Origin: Anoplopoma fimbria
Taxonomy: Eukaryota > Chordata > Actinopteri > Perciformes > Anoplopomatidae
NCBI RefSeq assembly: GCF_027596085.1
Contig: NC_072454.1
Span: 24,922,490-24,986,489 of the forward strand
Direction of reading: 5' to 3'
Length of the DNA: 64,000 nucleotides
The notes under the pieces are model-generated. The model saw only the letters and a program-made list of their open reading frames with translations, had not been told where the DNA came from and made no database searches. Below, piece by piece: positions 36,986-49,294 of the stretch (position 1 is its first letter; every line of letters begins with the position of its first letter). The position numbers and the translations under genes are program-made.

Positions 36986-39900
36986 CTGCAGAAGACAAAG
37001 TTGCGTGGTTGACATATGAATAATGCATTAATAAGTTGTAGTATGAATAATAGAGTCATCACCCATGAATAATACAATCACTTATTCATATGAATAATAT
37101 AGTTGCCCAAAACAGCTAGTAGGGTCAAAGTAACCATGGGTTTTTTGTCAAATGAATGTGGACAAACTCGTCAGCGTTTTGGGGATAAGTTAAGATATCA
37201 TGTTTGGTTTTTTTGCACAGTAAGTGACTGGTTTTGGCATTTTTTCCCGACTTCTTCCTTGAAATAATTTTTTGGCAGGGGTAAAAACCATCCCGAGCCC
37301 TGATGGTTCCAAACCCCGCTGAGTGCTGAATGTTAGTTTTTTTTTGGAAACGGCACCTTCTCCACCACATCCAGACGGTTGTGAAGGTTCATGTGCTCTT
37401 GACAGGCACTTGAACGCACCGCTCGAGGCCGCACGTCAGTCTCAGGTCCTGCAAACAGAAAAAGATTAACTACGGAGTGATTTAAAGTGTATAATGTAAG
37501 CAAACAGGCCTCTTTAAACCATCAATAAGCATTAAAGCTAGATCATATGCTTTATCAATGATTTCATAATGAGCATTTTACTTTACCCCTCACTTTTGAA
37601 CAGGTATTAAGAACAACAATTAGGGGAACACCCAGGACAAGAGGAGATATCGAAGTCAAACCTATTCTGGTAGACAGCAGTTATTTAGAACAAAAGCACA
37701 GATTCCAGACAGAAAACAAATGCAACCTTGTGGTCCACTTAAGAAGCAATAGACAAACCCTAATATTGAATGTTAAAGGAATAGGTTTACATTTTGAGAA
37801 ATATACTTTATCACATTCTAATTGAGTTAGATGAGAAGATGCTGAAGCTGCAGCCCGTTAGCTTAGCCTAGCATTGCTAGAATTCATTTAGGGGGAAACA
37901 GCTAGCCTTGCTCAGCACAAAGTTACCAAAAACTGTTTTCAAACCTTTTAAAGCTCACTAATTAACATGATTATCATTCGTTCAGTAAGTACAACACTGA
38001 GTTGTAAAAAGCCTGTATCAGGGTAATAGGAACAATATTGTACTGTGTTCAACAATGGGACGTTCAGGGTTGCGCAACCTGTAACCAGTTGCCGCACCTG
38101 CTAGCTAGTAGGCTAAATTTTATGTGGTCGAATAAACTGAACTTCAAAAACAGTTCATTGGTCAAATCTGCATGAATGACTCAAGACAAAGGCAAGCTGT
38201 TCCCAGTTTCCTGTCTTTATGCTAAGCTAACCTGTCGCTGGCTGTGGCTTCTGTGTGTTTGGTAAACATGAAGCCACATTCAGCAACAGGTTAGCTTAGC
38301 ATAAACTGTCCCACTATTGCTTTAAGTGGAGTCGTTGGTGCTATAATACAAGCAAGGCAAATGTGAGAAATAAACAACTGTAAACATCTATTTCAGTGTT
38401 GTAAATGTATAAAGTAAGTTAAGTCTTAAAATCTAACAAGATAAATATGTTTTTAGATCATTTTTCTTTTTTGCAAATGAAAATATTCATATTCATTTTA
38501 TGTGTTGCGTTTTATTCAATCAACTAACTTTTTACACATAATAGCAATAGAGTGGCCGATCACTTAGACTCTGCAGAAGAGGAAAAATTGAGTATAAATC
38601 TGTGCAACAGTCTCAGTACGGAGCACCACCATAATGTACTTGGTGTGAATTCACTTCAGCATGATGAGGGGGGGGCACATGCATTGTTCCTCCCGATTTC
38701 CCCTCACAGTTATGTTTCCAATTATCTGTCTCTCTTTGAAGCCCACATATTTTGAGGGGAAGACTGCATTCCCTGGCAAGACTCTGCTTCCATTTTTGTA
38801 GCACCTTCTTAGTGGCAGTGGGCCAAGCTCCCATTGATAGCATTTATACTTTATAAATGAGTGAACCTCTCAATCACTTACTGAGCGCTGGCACCGGTGC
38901 CGCCGCTGTTATTTACATGAAAGATTTGGAGCGAAAAAGCAGCTAATGTCTGAGAGTGTGTGTTGTTATCGGACATTAATGGTAATAAGTCAGTGTTATA
39001 GGTTGCCTCTGCAGAGTAGGTTTTGTCAATATCATTCCTCTCAGAGCGTGGCTGCTTGCCAATGCCCAAACAAGGATGTGAAAAATGTAGTTAAGAGCTC
39101 AATCCATAGAAAAGCACTTGAAAAAATTGTCTTATACCCAACAATGAGCTAGTGATTTCAAATGAGCTTAAATGCCTTGAGCTTTTTCAAACTATAAAAG
39201 CTTAACCTCTTTACCCCCAAACTGGTTCTCTTTGGTTTTCACAGCTTTAATGGACACTTGTTTCAGCACTATGAGAAAGATTTCTAACCTTTTAAGCTTT
39301 CTGGGTTGATCCAATTTCCAACAGCATCTTTTCCCCTCAATTTCACACCTTTATATTACTCATATTACCCTCTCTGTTTCACTGTCCTCATTGGAAAACA
39401 AGCTTTACATGTGCACACTTGGCAATAGAATTCTTCTAGAACAAAAACACCCAAAGTCTGTCTGTCAACACAGACTGGGGCTTTGTTCAGGTTTCCGTCT
39501 TTGTAGCTCTTCAGTAGCAGCTACAGCTGTTAATTCACTAAATTCACATCTGGCATGGACTAAAAAAGATGAAGAATCTGTTTGTTATCATTAGTGTGGA
39601 CATCCGTCCTTTTTTTGCTGCTATAGAAATTGGAATTGTATTTCCTGCTGATCTCACACTACAAACAGTATCCATCCTAACAGGTCATTTAATCCACCGC
39701 CGAATCGTAATCGTTTCTTCCTTTAGCAATAAAAGCTGTTGGCCAGAAATGATATATCACATCTTCTTATTTTGCACGTTGTGCCCCCATGTACATCTGT
39801 GACTTTGCGTCAGGCTGCGTTGATTTTACAGAGATATCCCATGGAAACATTTTACAAGCTCCATTACACCGAGCGGAGGGGGTGCCAAGTTCTGTACATG

Positions 39901-40632
39901 CAGGAAGCAGGCCAAGAAAGAGGGAGGGATTGATGGATGGAAGCTACAGTAAGAACCGCCCTGGTGTGTGCTCCATGATGGAGGTTTTGTCGAAAGGATT
40001 TGGCCGACCTCTCCTGCTTTGGTTTGACAGTGACGGATGAGTTATCAGCAGTCTGTTTAAGTCATGAAGATTTCCCACACAACATCATTTTTTATTTTTA
40101 ACAACCAAAATCTTCAGCTGTAGCAGAATGTGCTGATGGTTTACCGATCAGCACACATAACAAAACAAAAAAATCCCCCCCAAACCACAGCTGGGCCTCC
40201 ATCGAAGTGTCAGCGTGTGTTTGTGTGATCAGTGTGTACACAGCAGCACAAGATCGCTCTTTGGGAGGGGAAAACTTTCTACAGAGAGCTACATGCTGAA
40301 GTTTTTGATTAATGTCGTTACCAAAAGGAAGAAGTGTCTGCGTCGTATGTGATAAACAGATGCGATAAATGTGGCTAATGAGAAATAGCTGACCGGTTGA
40401 GCTGTTCATATTAACACCAGTCTGTGTTTCCAGACAGCGAGAAGGCGGTTTTTGCTGTTTGTATTTGCTTTTGCTTTTGTCCAGCTCTTATGAAGACATT
40501 TTTTCCCCCCTTCCAGGACTGTTCCAGGAGGTTGAGCAATCACATAAGAAACCCCCCACACTCCACCACAGGAAAAGAAAACAGATATGATGATCTAACA
40601 TACTGGCTTCACCCGAGGACAGAGGTGAATGA

Positions 40633-40703
<71 letters not shown>

Positions 40704-42647
40704 TGCGCACAGGCCTGTGTGTGCAGTACTCTGTGGGTTTGTGCAGCGTCGTGGCTCTCTACAGGAGAGAGGGAGTTTAGCCAAGTGCAAAATTGAGAAG
40801 TCAGTGCAGGTCAGAGCGTTAGTTCACAACAACGGTGTTTGTTGAATCTGAGAGACGCACCAAACATAAAGGCAGTTTACAAGCATGAGCAATGAAGAAT
40901 GAAATCCTGTCCTAAAATGTGTGTACTACATTACAGCCTGTTTAAATGTGTGAATTTGATTTTAAAAAAACTGCATATAGTGTGACAAATGTGCCTTGAC
41001 AGACAGCTTTCACCTTGTACTCTTTAACTGACAGTTCAGCTGTCTTAAATGCATACACTTCACGGGACATTTCAGTGCTTTCAGAGCGTACACTTCGACA
41101 GATTTTTCCTGTTATCACATAGAGCAACTGCTATGAGCTAAACAGACAGCTTAAGTGCTTACATGCCAACTGACACTTCAACTGCTTGCAATGCACACAC
41201 TTCAACTTTAGTGTGTCAACTTCAACTGAAATTTCAACCACTTCCATTGCTAACAATTCAACTGAGAATGCTACTGCTTTCAGCTGTTACACCTTAACTG
41301 ACTCTTCAGCCGTTGTTAGTGCTTGCATGCTAACTGACGGTTCAAAGTGTACACACTTCAACTATTCACCACTCCAACTATCTCCAGCTCCTACATTTCC
41401 ACTGATATTTCAATTGGTTTCAGTGCAAACACACAAACTGATATTTCATCTTTTATAGTTTATATCAATATTTCTTCAATTTCAAAACTCTTCAGCTGGC
41501 ACTTCAACTGTTATCGTAGCTTTCAATTCAAGACTTCCAGGGCAAGTTAGGTATTTCTTTTACTATGTTTTTATGTCTTAAGTTAATAATAGGGACAACA
41601 ATTTCTGAAATTGTTCCAGTATTTAGGGAGAACAACCCCAACTGTTACTCTAAATTTCACAAGCAACAAATACACTTTAAAAAAAGATTTGAATCTGTGT
41701 ACAGTGTTTCCGATGCGCACACATAGATTTCCATCAAAACATTAGCCTTTGGTTATGTTAATTTGCCTCTTACTCCATGGCAAGTTAATTGTTTCCAACT
41801 CAAATATGACCTTTTTGACACCAAGAGAGTGCCGTATCCTGCCCTTATCTGACATAGTGACCCTCGAACCATGAAAAAGCCTTTAAACTGGAATGATTAC
41901 CTAAAATGTAGCTTTTAAGATAAAACATGAGATCACATGCTTTGTTTGGTTTGTTAGTGCTCGCTCGTTGTGTACAGCGAATGTTCATTGTGCTGCCTGC
42001 TTCCTGCAGTTGGCCATTCTTGCAGTATGAAGTCAGTGTAATTCACACTTGAAGCCGTCACTCACAGATTTGGCTCTGGAGGGATTGGCCCACATTTTTG
42101 TGAATTTCCATGGCACTTTAGTAACACTGGAAAACAAAGCTGAGCACACTGGTTAGAAGCAGGCAGATGAACGTAATGGATGAAGGAAAGAGGGTGGTGT
42201 TAGAAACTATGCTGACACAATATTGGATTAAGTGTAGCCAGAGCTGCAGTGAAATTAGTAACAGATGTGCTGGCGGTCCCTGAACACACACAGACTCGCA
42301 TGTATGTGTATGAACACCCATGATGTCGGTTCAGCCTCATGTGTGTTCACCCAGCCATCGTCTAAACACACTTACATCTGTGAAATATGTATGTAAAGGT
42401 AATGCAACAAAGACATAATGGGTGGACGGTCACAATCGGCATCAGATTTTGTATTTCCGCCCTACTCCATAAATCATAGGTTCTGTTGAATCAACACACT
42501 GAACCAGCCGTGTGTCCTCATGGCCTTTCCTGTCTGACCTCAGCTCCTCCGCCCTCCCGACTACACCCGTCTACATCCCTTACCTGCCGCAGCGTAGCCA
42601 ATCAGAAGGAGGATTAGTCCAACTGAAGAGATGGAGAGGCAGGTCAT
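36842..42647 (-). CDS. plac9: PLAC9-like small secreted protein, complete gene span
   Basis: Three exons in compatible phases give exactly 300 nt, or 99 residues and a stop, close to the 97 residues of human PLAC9. The N-terminus MTCLSISSVGLILLLIGYAA is a clear signal peptide. The mature part carries CQEHMNLHNRLDVVEK then KVEDTVEKLEVEMADLLDAI, matching the C-x-x-H-M-x-x-H-x-R-L-D...VEKTVEHL pattern of PLAC9 as recalled. Heptad-like hydrophobic spacing suggests an amphipathic helix or short coiled coil. PLAC9 is secreted; its molecular role is little known. The gene converges with stk32c, and the 5-kb first intron holds a degenerate AACTGACA-type array. No frame break. Confidence 0.88.
37357..37448 (-). 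CDS. plac9: plac9 middle exon
   Basis: On minus, after CTGTTTGCAG, it encodes PETDVRPRAVRSSACQEHMN and LHNRLDVVEK, entering in phase 1 and leaving in phase 0 at donor GTGCCG. The Cys, His and RLD motif are the most family-specific residues. Confidence 0.88.
37775..38330 (+). repeat. dispersed repeat family A member in plac9 intron 1
   Basis: Begins with AAAGGAATAGGTTTACATTT and carries CTGTCTTTATGCTAAGCTAA plus other words shared with the 29.1-kb element. The ends are not sharply defined. Confidence 0.55.
38331..40634. other. plac9 intron 1, nothing recognised
   Basis: Non-coding. Short ORFs here lack splice support, family resemblance and coding composition. Confidence 0.5.
40635..40701. 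repeat. (GT)33 microsatellite
   Basis: 67 bp of perfect GT repeats in plac9 intron 1. Confidence 0.98.
41015..41480. repeat. degenerate minisatellite, AACTGACA-TTCA words
   Basis: The word AACTGACAGTTCA and close variants (AACTGACACTTCA, AACTGAAATTTCA, AACTGACTCTTCA, AACTGACGGTTCA, CACTGATATTTCA, AACTGATATTTCA) recurs at about 41025, 41169, 41225, 41289, 41331, 41400 and 41437. It is interleaved with TGCTTACACACTTCAACT-like words. Spacings are irregular (about 37-144 bp), so this is an old, decayed tandem array. Frames open through it are Thr/Ser-rich by composition and not evidence for a gene. Confidence 0.7.
42584..42647 (-). CDS. plac9: plac9 first coding exon (signal peptide)
   Basis: On minus, ATG to donor GTAAGG gives MTCLSISSVGLILLLIGYAA and A plus the first base of Gly. 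The start context GTTTCACCATGA has C at -3, which is only fair, but the hydrophobic core followed by small residues (YAAAG) is a standard signal peptide with a cleavage site. Confidence 0.85.
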
Positions 42648-45600
42648 GGTGAAACCTGGCGACTGGCTGGTGACCAAGAGTGAAGAGTTTGTTGAAAGAA
42701 AAGACACAAACAGCTAGCCGAAATGTCCTCCAGTTCAGGACCAGACTAAAAACAAAAATACTTCTTTCTCTCCTCCACAACTCTGCCTCTCTGCCCTGCG
42801 CTGGCTCTCTCACTCTCCTGTGCTTCCCTCGTCAACTTGGTTGGGGCCAGTTTCCTAATGAAAACATTAAATGCAGAACAAAAAGCTTAGTATCTGGGAA
42901 GGGGCGGGATGGGAGAACTGGGGAGGGGACTCAGATCTCAGCTCAGCCACAGACACACCGGCTTTTAAAGAGGGGGACTGTGGTTTGACTTAGTTTATCA
43001 TGGGTTGTAAGTTTTGTGACATTTCAGTGACATTTTAATGGTCACACTTAAGTTAATAAAATAGCATGAACAGTTATGTTTTACGAAAACATGATATAAG
43101 GGGCCTAATACCTTTACAGGTATAGTTCAATGTTACATTTATAGCCTATTCCAGTAATACACTGTATTATATAGCTTTTGACTTGCAGCTAAATGTGAAG
43201 AAATGCCGCGATGCATCAAAGATGACTTATTTCTAGTTACACACAAGGTAATATTGAAGTAGACAAGCCCCTGTTTGTTTTTCTCTTAATTACTTTAAAC
43301 TGCATTTTTTCCCGATGAAATCCAGAGAATAACAAAAGCTGGCGAGCTCTTTCTGGGTAAATCAGCCCCGCGTTTACGTTCAGCAGGAAGTCAGAGAAGT
43401 CAAAAATCAATCCAGCAGCAGAGAATGCCCTTTATAATTGCATTGATTGGTTCCTGTTATTCTCACTGAATCGACTTCTCTCTCTCTCTTTCCCTCTCTC
43501 TCCCTCTCTGTCTTTGTGACTCAACGCACACAAACACACAGCCAAGACTGTTACGTGGTAAACATGGTTATCTTCATTAAGCCAGGCTGTCTTCTGCTCT
43601 CTCAGCTGGCCTCTTAAGCAGATCTGCAGGTTAAGCAGCAGAAAACAAAACTGGAGGAAAAGTGAGCGAAGGGATCTAAGAAGAGAGGAGATTAATAGAT
43701 AGATAGAAACCAGAGGAGGTACAGGTCAAGGACATATAAATATGGTTATGTGCCAAGAATAACTGTGTATATCACATACATGACCAACCTTCTTGTTCAC
43801 TAATTTTTACTTAGTGGAAACTCATATGTCCTCTAAAGGCTAAGTGGAAAAGGATTAGAAATGACATTTGAAGGCACACAACACAAGTAAAAGAATAACA
43901 GCTTCATACTGTCAGAATGAATTTGATCTGCTAAACATCACACGGAGGACACGTTTTTCTAATATTACATTTTTAACATTTGATAGAAAAGATATTCCTC
44001 AGCAGATCGACTTAAAAGGCAGGTTGCTATTTCCCTCTAACATTTATTTCATTAACTGTTGAGAAAACATTTATTTATTAATTTATTAGTTTATGTAACA
44101 CAGAAAGCGTGCATGAATATACATTGCTTCTGTCTCTACACAGACAAAACATAGTCAGCCCAAAGAACATAAGATAATATTGAAAAAAATAAAAGGTAAT
44201 TTAAATGGTTTACCAGCATGCAGAGCAATAATAATAATAAAAAAGTATATTAATCCCAATTAAAAGATGCAAAACAGAAACATAGAATAAACACAAAGCA
44301 ACACATCTGAGATGTATAATTTGTGTAAATGTGGATTAATGTAACATCATTATTGTTTTTCTATTTTCTTCTATTTTCTATCAAAACAAAAGTATATAAA
44401 GTAGTTGTCCAAAGTTTACAATAAAATCAGTCTTTTTTAAGACACTTTGTCAAAAAAGCCTTTCACCAAAGATATCAAAGAAATGAGAGAGTCTTCTAAA
44501 CCAGCATGATATCAAATGTAAATGTATGTCAAAGTTCATTTTGTGACCCTTCAATCAGGTGTTGTAGAGCGACTACACCAACACAGAGCCAGAGGATCAT
44601 GGGATCCAGGGTACCGTCGTCACGCTGATCTGTGGTGTGACAGACTGCTGGAGGCGGGGTCACCTTGTCTCCGTCTATTCCTGACCAGTCCTCGTCTGTC
44701 TGTTGGTTTCGGTCAATGTAATGACTGTCAGTTGTTTTTAATGACCAAATGTCCTCACAAGCATGACCAGATGAAGGAGACCCTCAGTCTATCAAGACAA
44801 ACAGTTATCTTCACCCAAACATGGACCTCCCCACACCTTGTTGTTGCCAAGAAGTGAGCTCAGCTGTGTGTACCTGTCTGGCCCCTGGCATACACTGTCT
44901 TCCTGACACTTTTTAAGGAGCTAAATCTAATTTGGGTGAGATGTGTTGTTGTCTGTGTGAAGTCTGTGACTCCATCAAAAGAAACAGAGCTCCACCCTTG
45001 GCTTTTAGCACGGGTCATTAGTTGACTCTGGTTTCCCTTGACTGTGTCTTAATCCTATTGTAAATTTGCTGTACTTACAGAAACGATTAACAGCCTGACT
45101 GAAAGGACTACTTTCAGGTTTGTTATGTGGTCGGACTCAATATATGATGAGAAAACTGGGAAAAATCTTTTCTGCATTTTCATATAGTACCAAATATTTA
45201 GTTTCCTAATTATGAAGATAAATCTTCCAGATTATAAATAGTTTTTTCCTGGTATGTACATTTATAACTTCTGTAGATCAAACTGTTAACCTTGTCAACT
45301 GTCTATTACTTGACAAATGGCTAACTTCACTCAAAATAAGTAATTTGAAATCATGCAGATCTCTTCTGCACAAAGAGTTCCTATTATCCAATTTTCCGAT
45401 TATTTCTTTTGTCCCTTTACGACACAGTTCGATGGCCAAGCTCTTTACGTGGAGACTGGTCAGCCGACGGCTAGAAGCTAACGTTGCTAGCAGCACAAAC
45501 AGTGATAACAACGTCAACGGTGCCGCAAGATGGGTGTTACACTTTGGAGAAAAAATGCAGTCCTGCCACTGTCTGCTGTGGGACAGCATTGTCAGCTGTA

Positions 45601-46764
45601 ACCGCTGTATGAGCACATTGCAGGGCAGTGCTGATTAGCATGCTAGTGGAACACACACACAGTTTCCATTCTCGAGATGCGGATTGTATCAACATTTCTG
45701 TAACGGATACCTTACTTGAAATGAACAAGTTGTACGACGTGTACAAAGTGTTAAGACTTGTTTTAAATGGCAAATCATTTTTACATTTGTTTTATGACAC
45801 AAATTAATATTTCAGATCAGCTCATAGGCAATGAATAAGAACTTCTACGAAAGGTGTGGGTGGTATCACTAGTGAAGATTTGAGACCGTTAGAAAGCCCT
45901 TCATTTCCTTTGCAGTGTTACACTTTATTCAACACTATCTGTACTATGCTGAGGCTGTAAGCTCCACCCATTTTACACTCCAGTCACTACGCTCAGATTT
46001 ACCTGCAAATACAGTTTGAGCCATGTCTGCTGAAGGGATTATCTCTGATTATGAACATTCCTGTAGTGATTTGAGTTGGGGCACACTCATTATCTGGAAG
46101 GAGCCGGTCAAGTGAACGCTGGCATCACTGTCGTTGTTCGGTTCAGATTTTAGGTGCACGTTGGACATCCGATCAGAGCTGAATAGGATCTGGACCGCCT
46201 GCTGAGTTTTGGCAGCAGTCAATTTAAATCTTTTCCACTTTCCTTAAAGTCTCAGTTATAGGGAGGCCTGGTAGCCTGAATCCCTCCACTGTAACTCTAC
46301 ATGTGCTGTTTATCCAGGAAAGCCTTGATCTTCTGCAGCAACATCCTGCTTTAGTTTCTTTTATATGCATCTCAAATTTCCTTCCATTGAGATTATTTTA
46401 AGATGAAGTGCAATGCACCTGGATTCTAGGTTATATGCATGTAGATGAGAGTTACTCATGGTTCCTTTTCACTTTTGTAGGTACAATTATTTGATCCTTA
46501 TTCTCTGGTAAAAAAAACGCCTCTCCTCCCTTTTAGGCAACCACCGCCCCACTTTCTTTTATTTCTGATCCCCCATCCATTGTCGTCGCCTCTACTTGGT
46601 TGAGCCTTCAGATCACTGCTCCCTAGATAAACCTTAAGTCTGCATCTATCTCCTTAGACTGTCTGATTAGCTCTACGTCATAGAATGGGGTAGTAATCCC
46701 GGTCTGGGACCAGGAATAGAGCCCTGGGAGGAGCCAAGGCACTGTAGAGACACTGCAGAGCCAC
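42648..46764. other. intergenic region between divergent genes
   Basis: Contains the plac9 promoter side and the upstream region of the PLP-fold gene. Apart from one orphan exon-like ORF near 44.6 kb, no gene, tRNA or well-defined repeat was recognised. A CT-rich run lies near 43.47-43.51 kb. Confidence 0.5.
44568..44684 (+). other. orphan exon-like ORF, 38 codons
   Basis: After a possible acceptor GTGTTGTAG the sequence reads SDYTNTEPEDHGIQGTVVTL, ICGVTDCWRRGHLVSVYS and stop. The spacing of its G, L, I, C, G and D residues faintly recalls the end of an annexin (GDY...LLxxCGGxD), and annexin A11 lies beside PLAC9 in mammals (recalled). No other annexin exon was seen nearby, so this is at best a fossil exon and may be chance. 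Confidence 0.15.
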
Positions 46765-46765
46765 C

Positions 46766-46861
46766 ATGAGTTCCTGGGTAATCCCTTCTGAAATAGCCCC
46801 AGGGCAAGGAAAGAGGGAGGGATCTGGGGCAGGGGACGTTACACCGTGGGAGCAGCTCTAG
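46766..46861 (+). promoter_or_regulatory. possible upstream ORF of the PLP-fold gene
   Basis: GCCACCATGA is a strong initiation context, much better than average. It opens 31 codons (MSSWVIPSEIAPGQGKREGS...) that end at TAG about 100 bp before the main ATG. If the transcript starts upstream of it, this uORF would be expected to lower translation of the main frame. The transcription start was not determined. Confidence 0.3.
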
Positions 46862-46964
46862 CCAGTGTCCTCTTATCCCTCGGACACGCCACAGCAGCCA
46901 GAGGAGGAGAGGGATTCGCATATAGAGACTTGTTGGACTGTAGGAGGACAGTACTTCAACCAGG

Positions 46965-47626
46965 ATGAACTTTGCTGCCCAGTTTTTCTACTCAAGCTAC
47001 TTGAGCGAGCGACTTGAGCGTTTGTACTCACCCAGGCCTGCACTGAAAGGCAGCGAGGAGAATGACCCCTTCTGGCAGAGGTGGGAAATTACAACACCTA
47101 GCCCCCTGGATCCTCCAGACCCTTCCCCTAACCAGCTCAGCCCCATAGCGACAGATTTACCCTCTGCCTGGAGTTCGGAGAAAGCCTCAGGGCCTGTTTC
47201 TTCAGCTACTTCCCTTCCTCCTCCTCCCCCACTTAGTTTGCAGCCCCCTCTGACGGACACACCTTCAGTTCTCCAATCTCTACCTCTTCCACCTCCTCCT
47301 CACCTTAAGCACAAGAGGAAATCATCACAGCCACCCACTTGTCTTCCAGATCCGGGTTTAGCTGCTGTGATCCCCCAATCAAGGTTTAACGAACCCCCTT
47401 CGGACAATCTTTTTCTTCAGATAGTTCCCTGCAAACCTGCTCATGCTCCGTCCAGGTCCCCGGCAGAAATGGCCTCCACATCTTCCATCTCCATCTCCCC
47501 GTCTTCTCTTTCCTCCTCTTACTCAGCTCCTGCTCCTTTTAGAGGAGAGCATCTCCCAACCTTCCAAGCCCTTGTAGACTTCCTCCTTCGCTTGGTCCTC
47601 TACCTTTTTCTCCTCTTCATCCCCAG
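46965..47626 (+). CDS. PLP-fold gene exon 1: Pro/Ser-rich region and hydrophobic segment
   Basis: Encodes MNFAAQFFYSSYLSERLERL onwards, 220 codons plus two bases, ending at CCCAG|GTAATT. The low-complexity Pro/Ser body is followed by 18 mostly hydrophobic residues just before the splice. The start was chosen because it is the first in-frame ATG and has G at -3 (CAGGATGA). The exon joins exon 2 in phase (AG + A gives Arg), supporting one gene. The alternative is a separate short gene ending a few bases later at TAA. Confidence 0.72.
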
Positions 47627-49214
47627 GTAATTCTCATAGAGTTAGAGAAAGACACAGGGTAATCAAAGAGTGAAATGGGATCAAATAGGTAGCCTGTTCA
47701 CAAACTCTTTTAAGGCAATATCTAAATAACGTCACATCTAGGAGTTGCAGGGGGTTGCCGTGGCCAACAAGGAACACCATGATTGTTAGGGTTTAATATG
47801 TCATAATGATTTTGGAGAGATATGTCTTCAAATAATGACAGAAGAACTAAAGAAAAACAAAGTACATCTTTCAAATACTTTGATGTAAGTATCAAAACCT
47901 TTGGGTGCTGCTTGTGTTGCCTCAGTAGGCTAAAACAAACCAGACAAAGAATGCAAGAGTCAGACATGATTCAGAATTGCACTTCTAACAACAACCATCA
48001 GGGTCATATAGTGCTGGGAGACATTTTCTCCTCTCAAATGAACATTGTTCCAGTAGGAAAAGGAAGTGGTACAGCAACCAGTTAGGGCATTTAGTCATTA
48101 AAGTGACATGAAGAAGCTGAGAGTGCAATGATGAAAGCCTGGTGGGCTGAAATGTCTCTTTTACTTTTGCTTTGTCCCCACTTTCATTTTTTTTTGTACC
48201 AATTTGAATTTAAAGAGCCTTTTTTTTTTTTACAATCTCAGCTCTTCATCTCTTTGGAAGAGGCTTTTTGAGGCTTGATACTGGCTGCCATGTTGCTCTT
48301 TCACCCCTTTGATGATGTTTTTTGAACTCTACTTTTGAACTAAAGCACCCTAATCACAGGTGCAGCCTTGGACTTTTCTATTTTCAGCCGTGTTAAAAGC
48401 GCAGTGAGTGCCCGTATAACGGACTGAAAGGGACTGACAAGTGGGGCAGAGGGCAGTAATGGACCCCGGAAACGAGGTGAAAGGTTACCATATTGTTCAT
48501 GGCAGATCATTGTGATATAAATAGACTGGGTTGTTCTCTGCAGTGTGCCAGAATCAACATGGTTGTTGGGAGAACTGCTCCACCTGGTGGTATTTGAACA
48601 CACTTAAAGCACTAAAGCACTTACATCATTGGATCCTTTTTAATTGTCATGTTCATCTTAAATTACTCAGCTGTATCTGGTCATGATTCAGCAAACTCTG
48701 CCCATCTGGCAGTTTAAAAACAAACAAAAAACCTTTTGCATTTACCGTGGATCTGCTCCACTGCACAACCTTATTCAAACTTAACCATTTGTGATCTGCT
48801 TTAGTGGCTAAGTGACGGGGTTAATCTCAAAAGGGTGTAATCCTATCATTGTGTTTATGCTGTGTAAAAGGGCCTAGTCAGAGAAACTTCCACAGTCGAG
48901 TCTGAGATTTAATCCAGTTTCTTGCAATGTCATTCGAGAAATTCACTTAGATTCAGTAGAAGAAATGAAACTTTTTAGTAAACGACTCGTGCCATTTGAT
49001 TGTATTCAATGGCCATTTAACTGAGCTGGTATAAATCAAACTGTCCTGCCTTTGGCCCTAAATTGACACTTTAATCGTTTGTGCATCTCCTCAAAAGAAG
49101 AGCTGAATGACCCAATGAATCATAGATTGACTTCTAGATGTAATCTGTCACAGTGAGTGGAAACTGGGGCGACATGAAAGGTGAATCCATTCATCTTAGA
49201 CTGAAGGATTGGGG

Positions 49215-49294
<80 letters not shown>

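Noticed and set aside
45345..45640. Overlapping 97- and 112-codon ORFs on opposite strands
   Set aside because: GCTAACG/GCTAGC-like words recall degraded fish repeats; no splice support or protein family.
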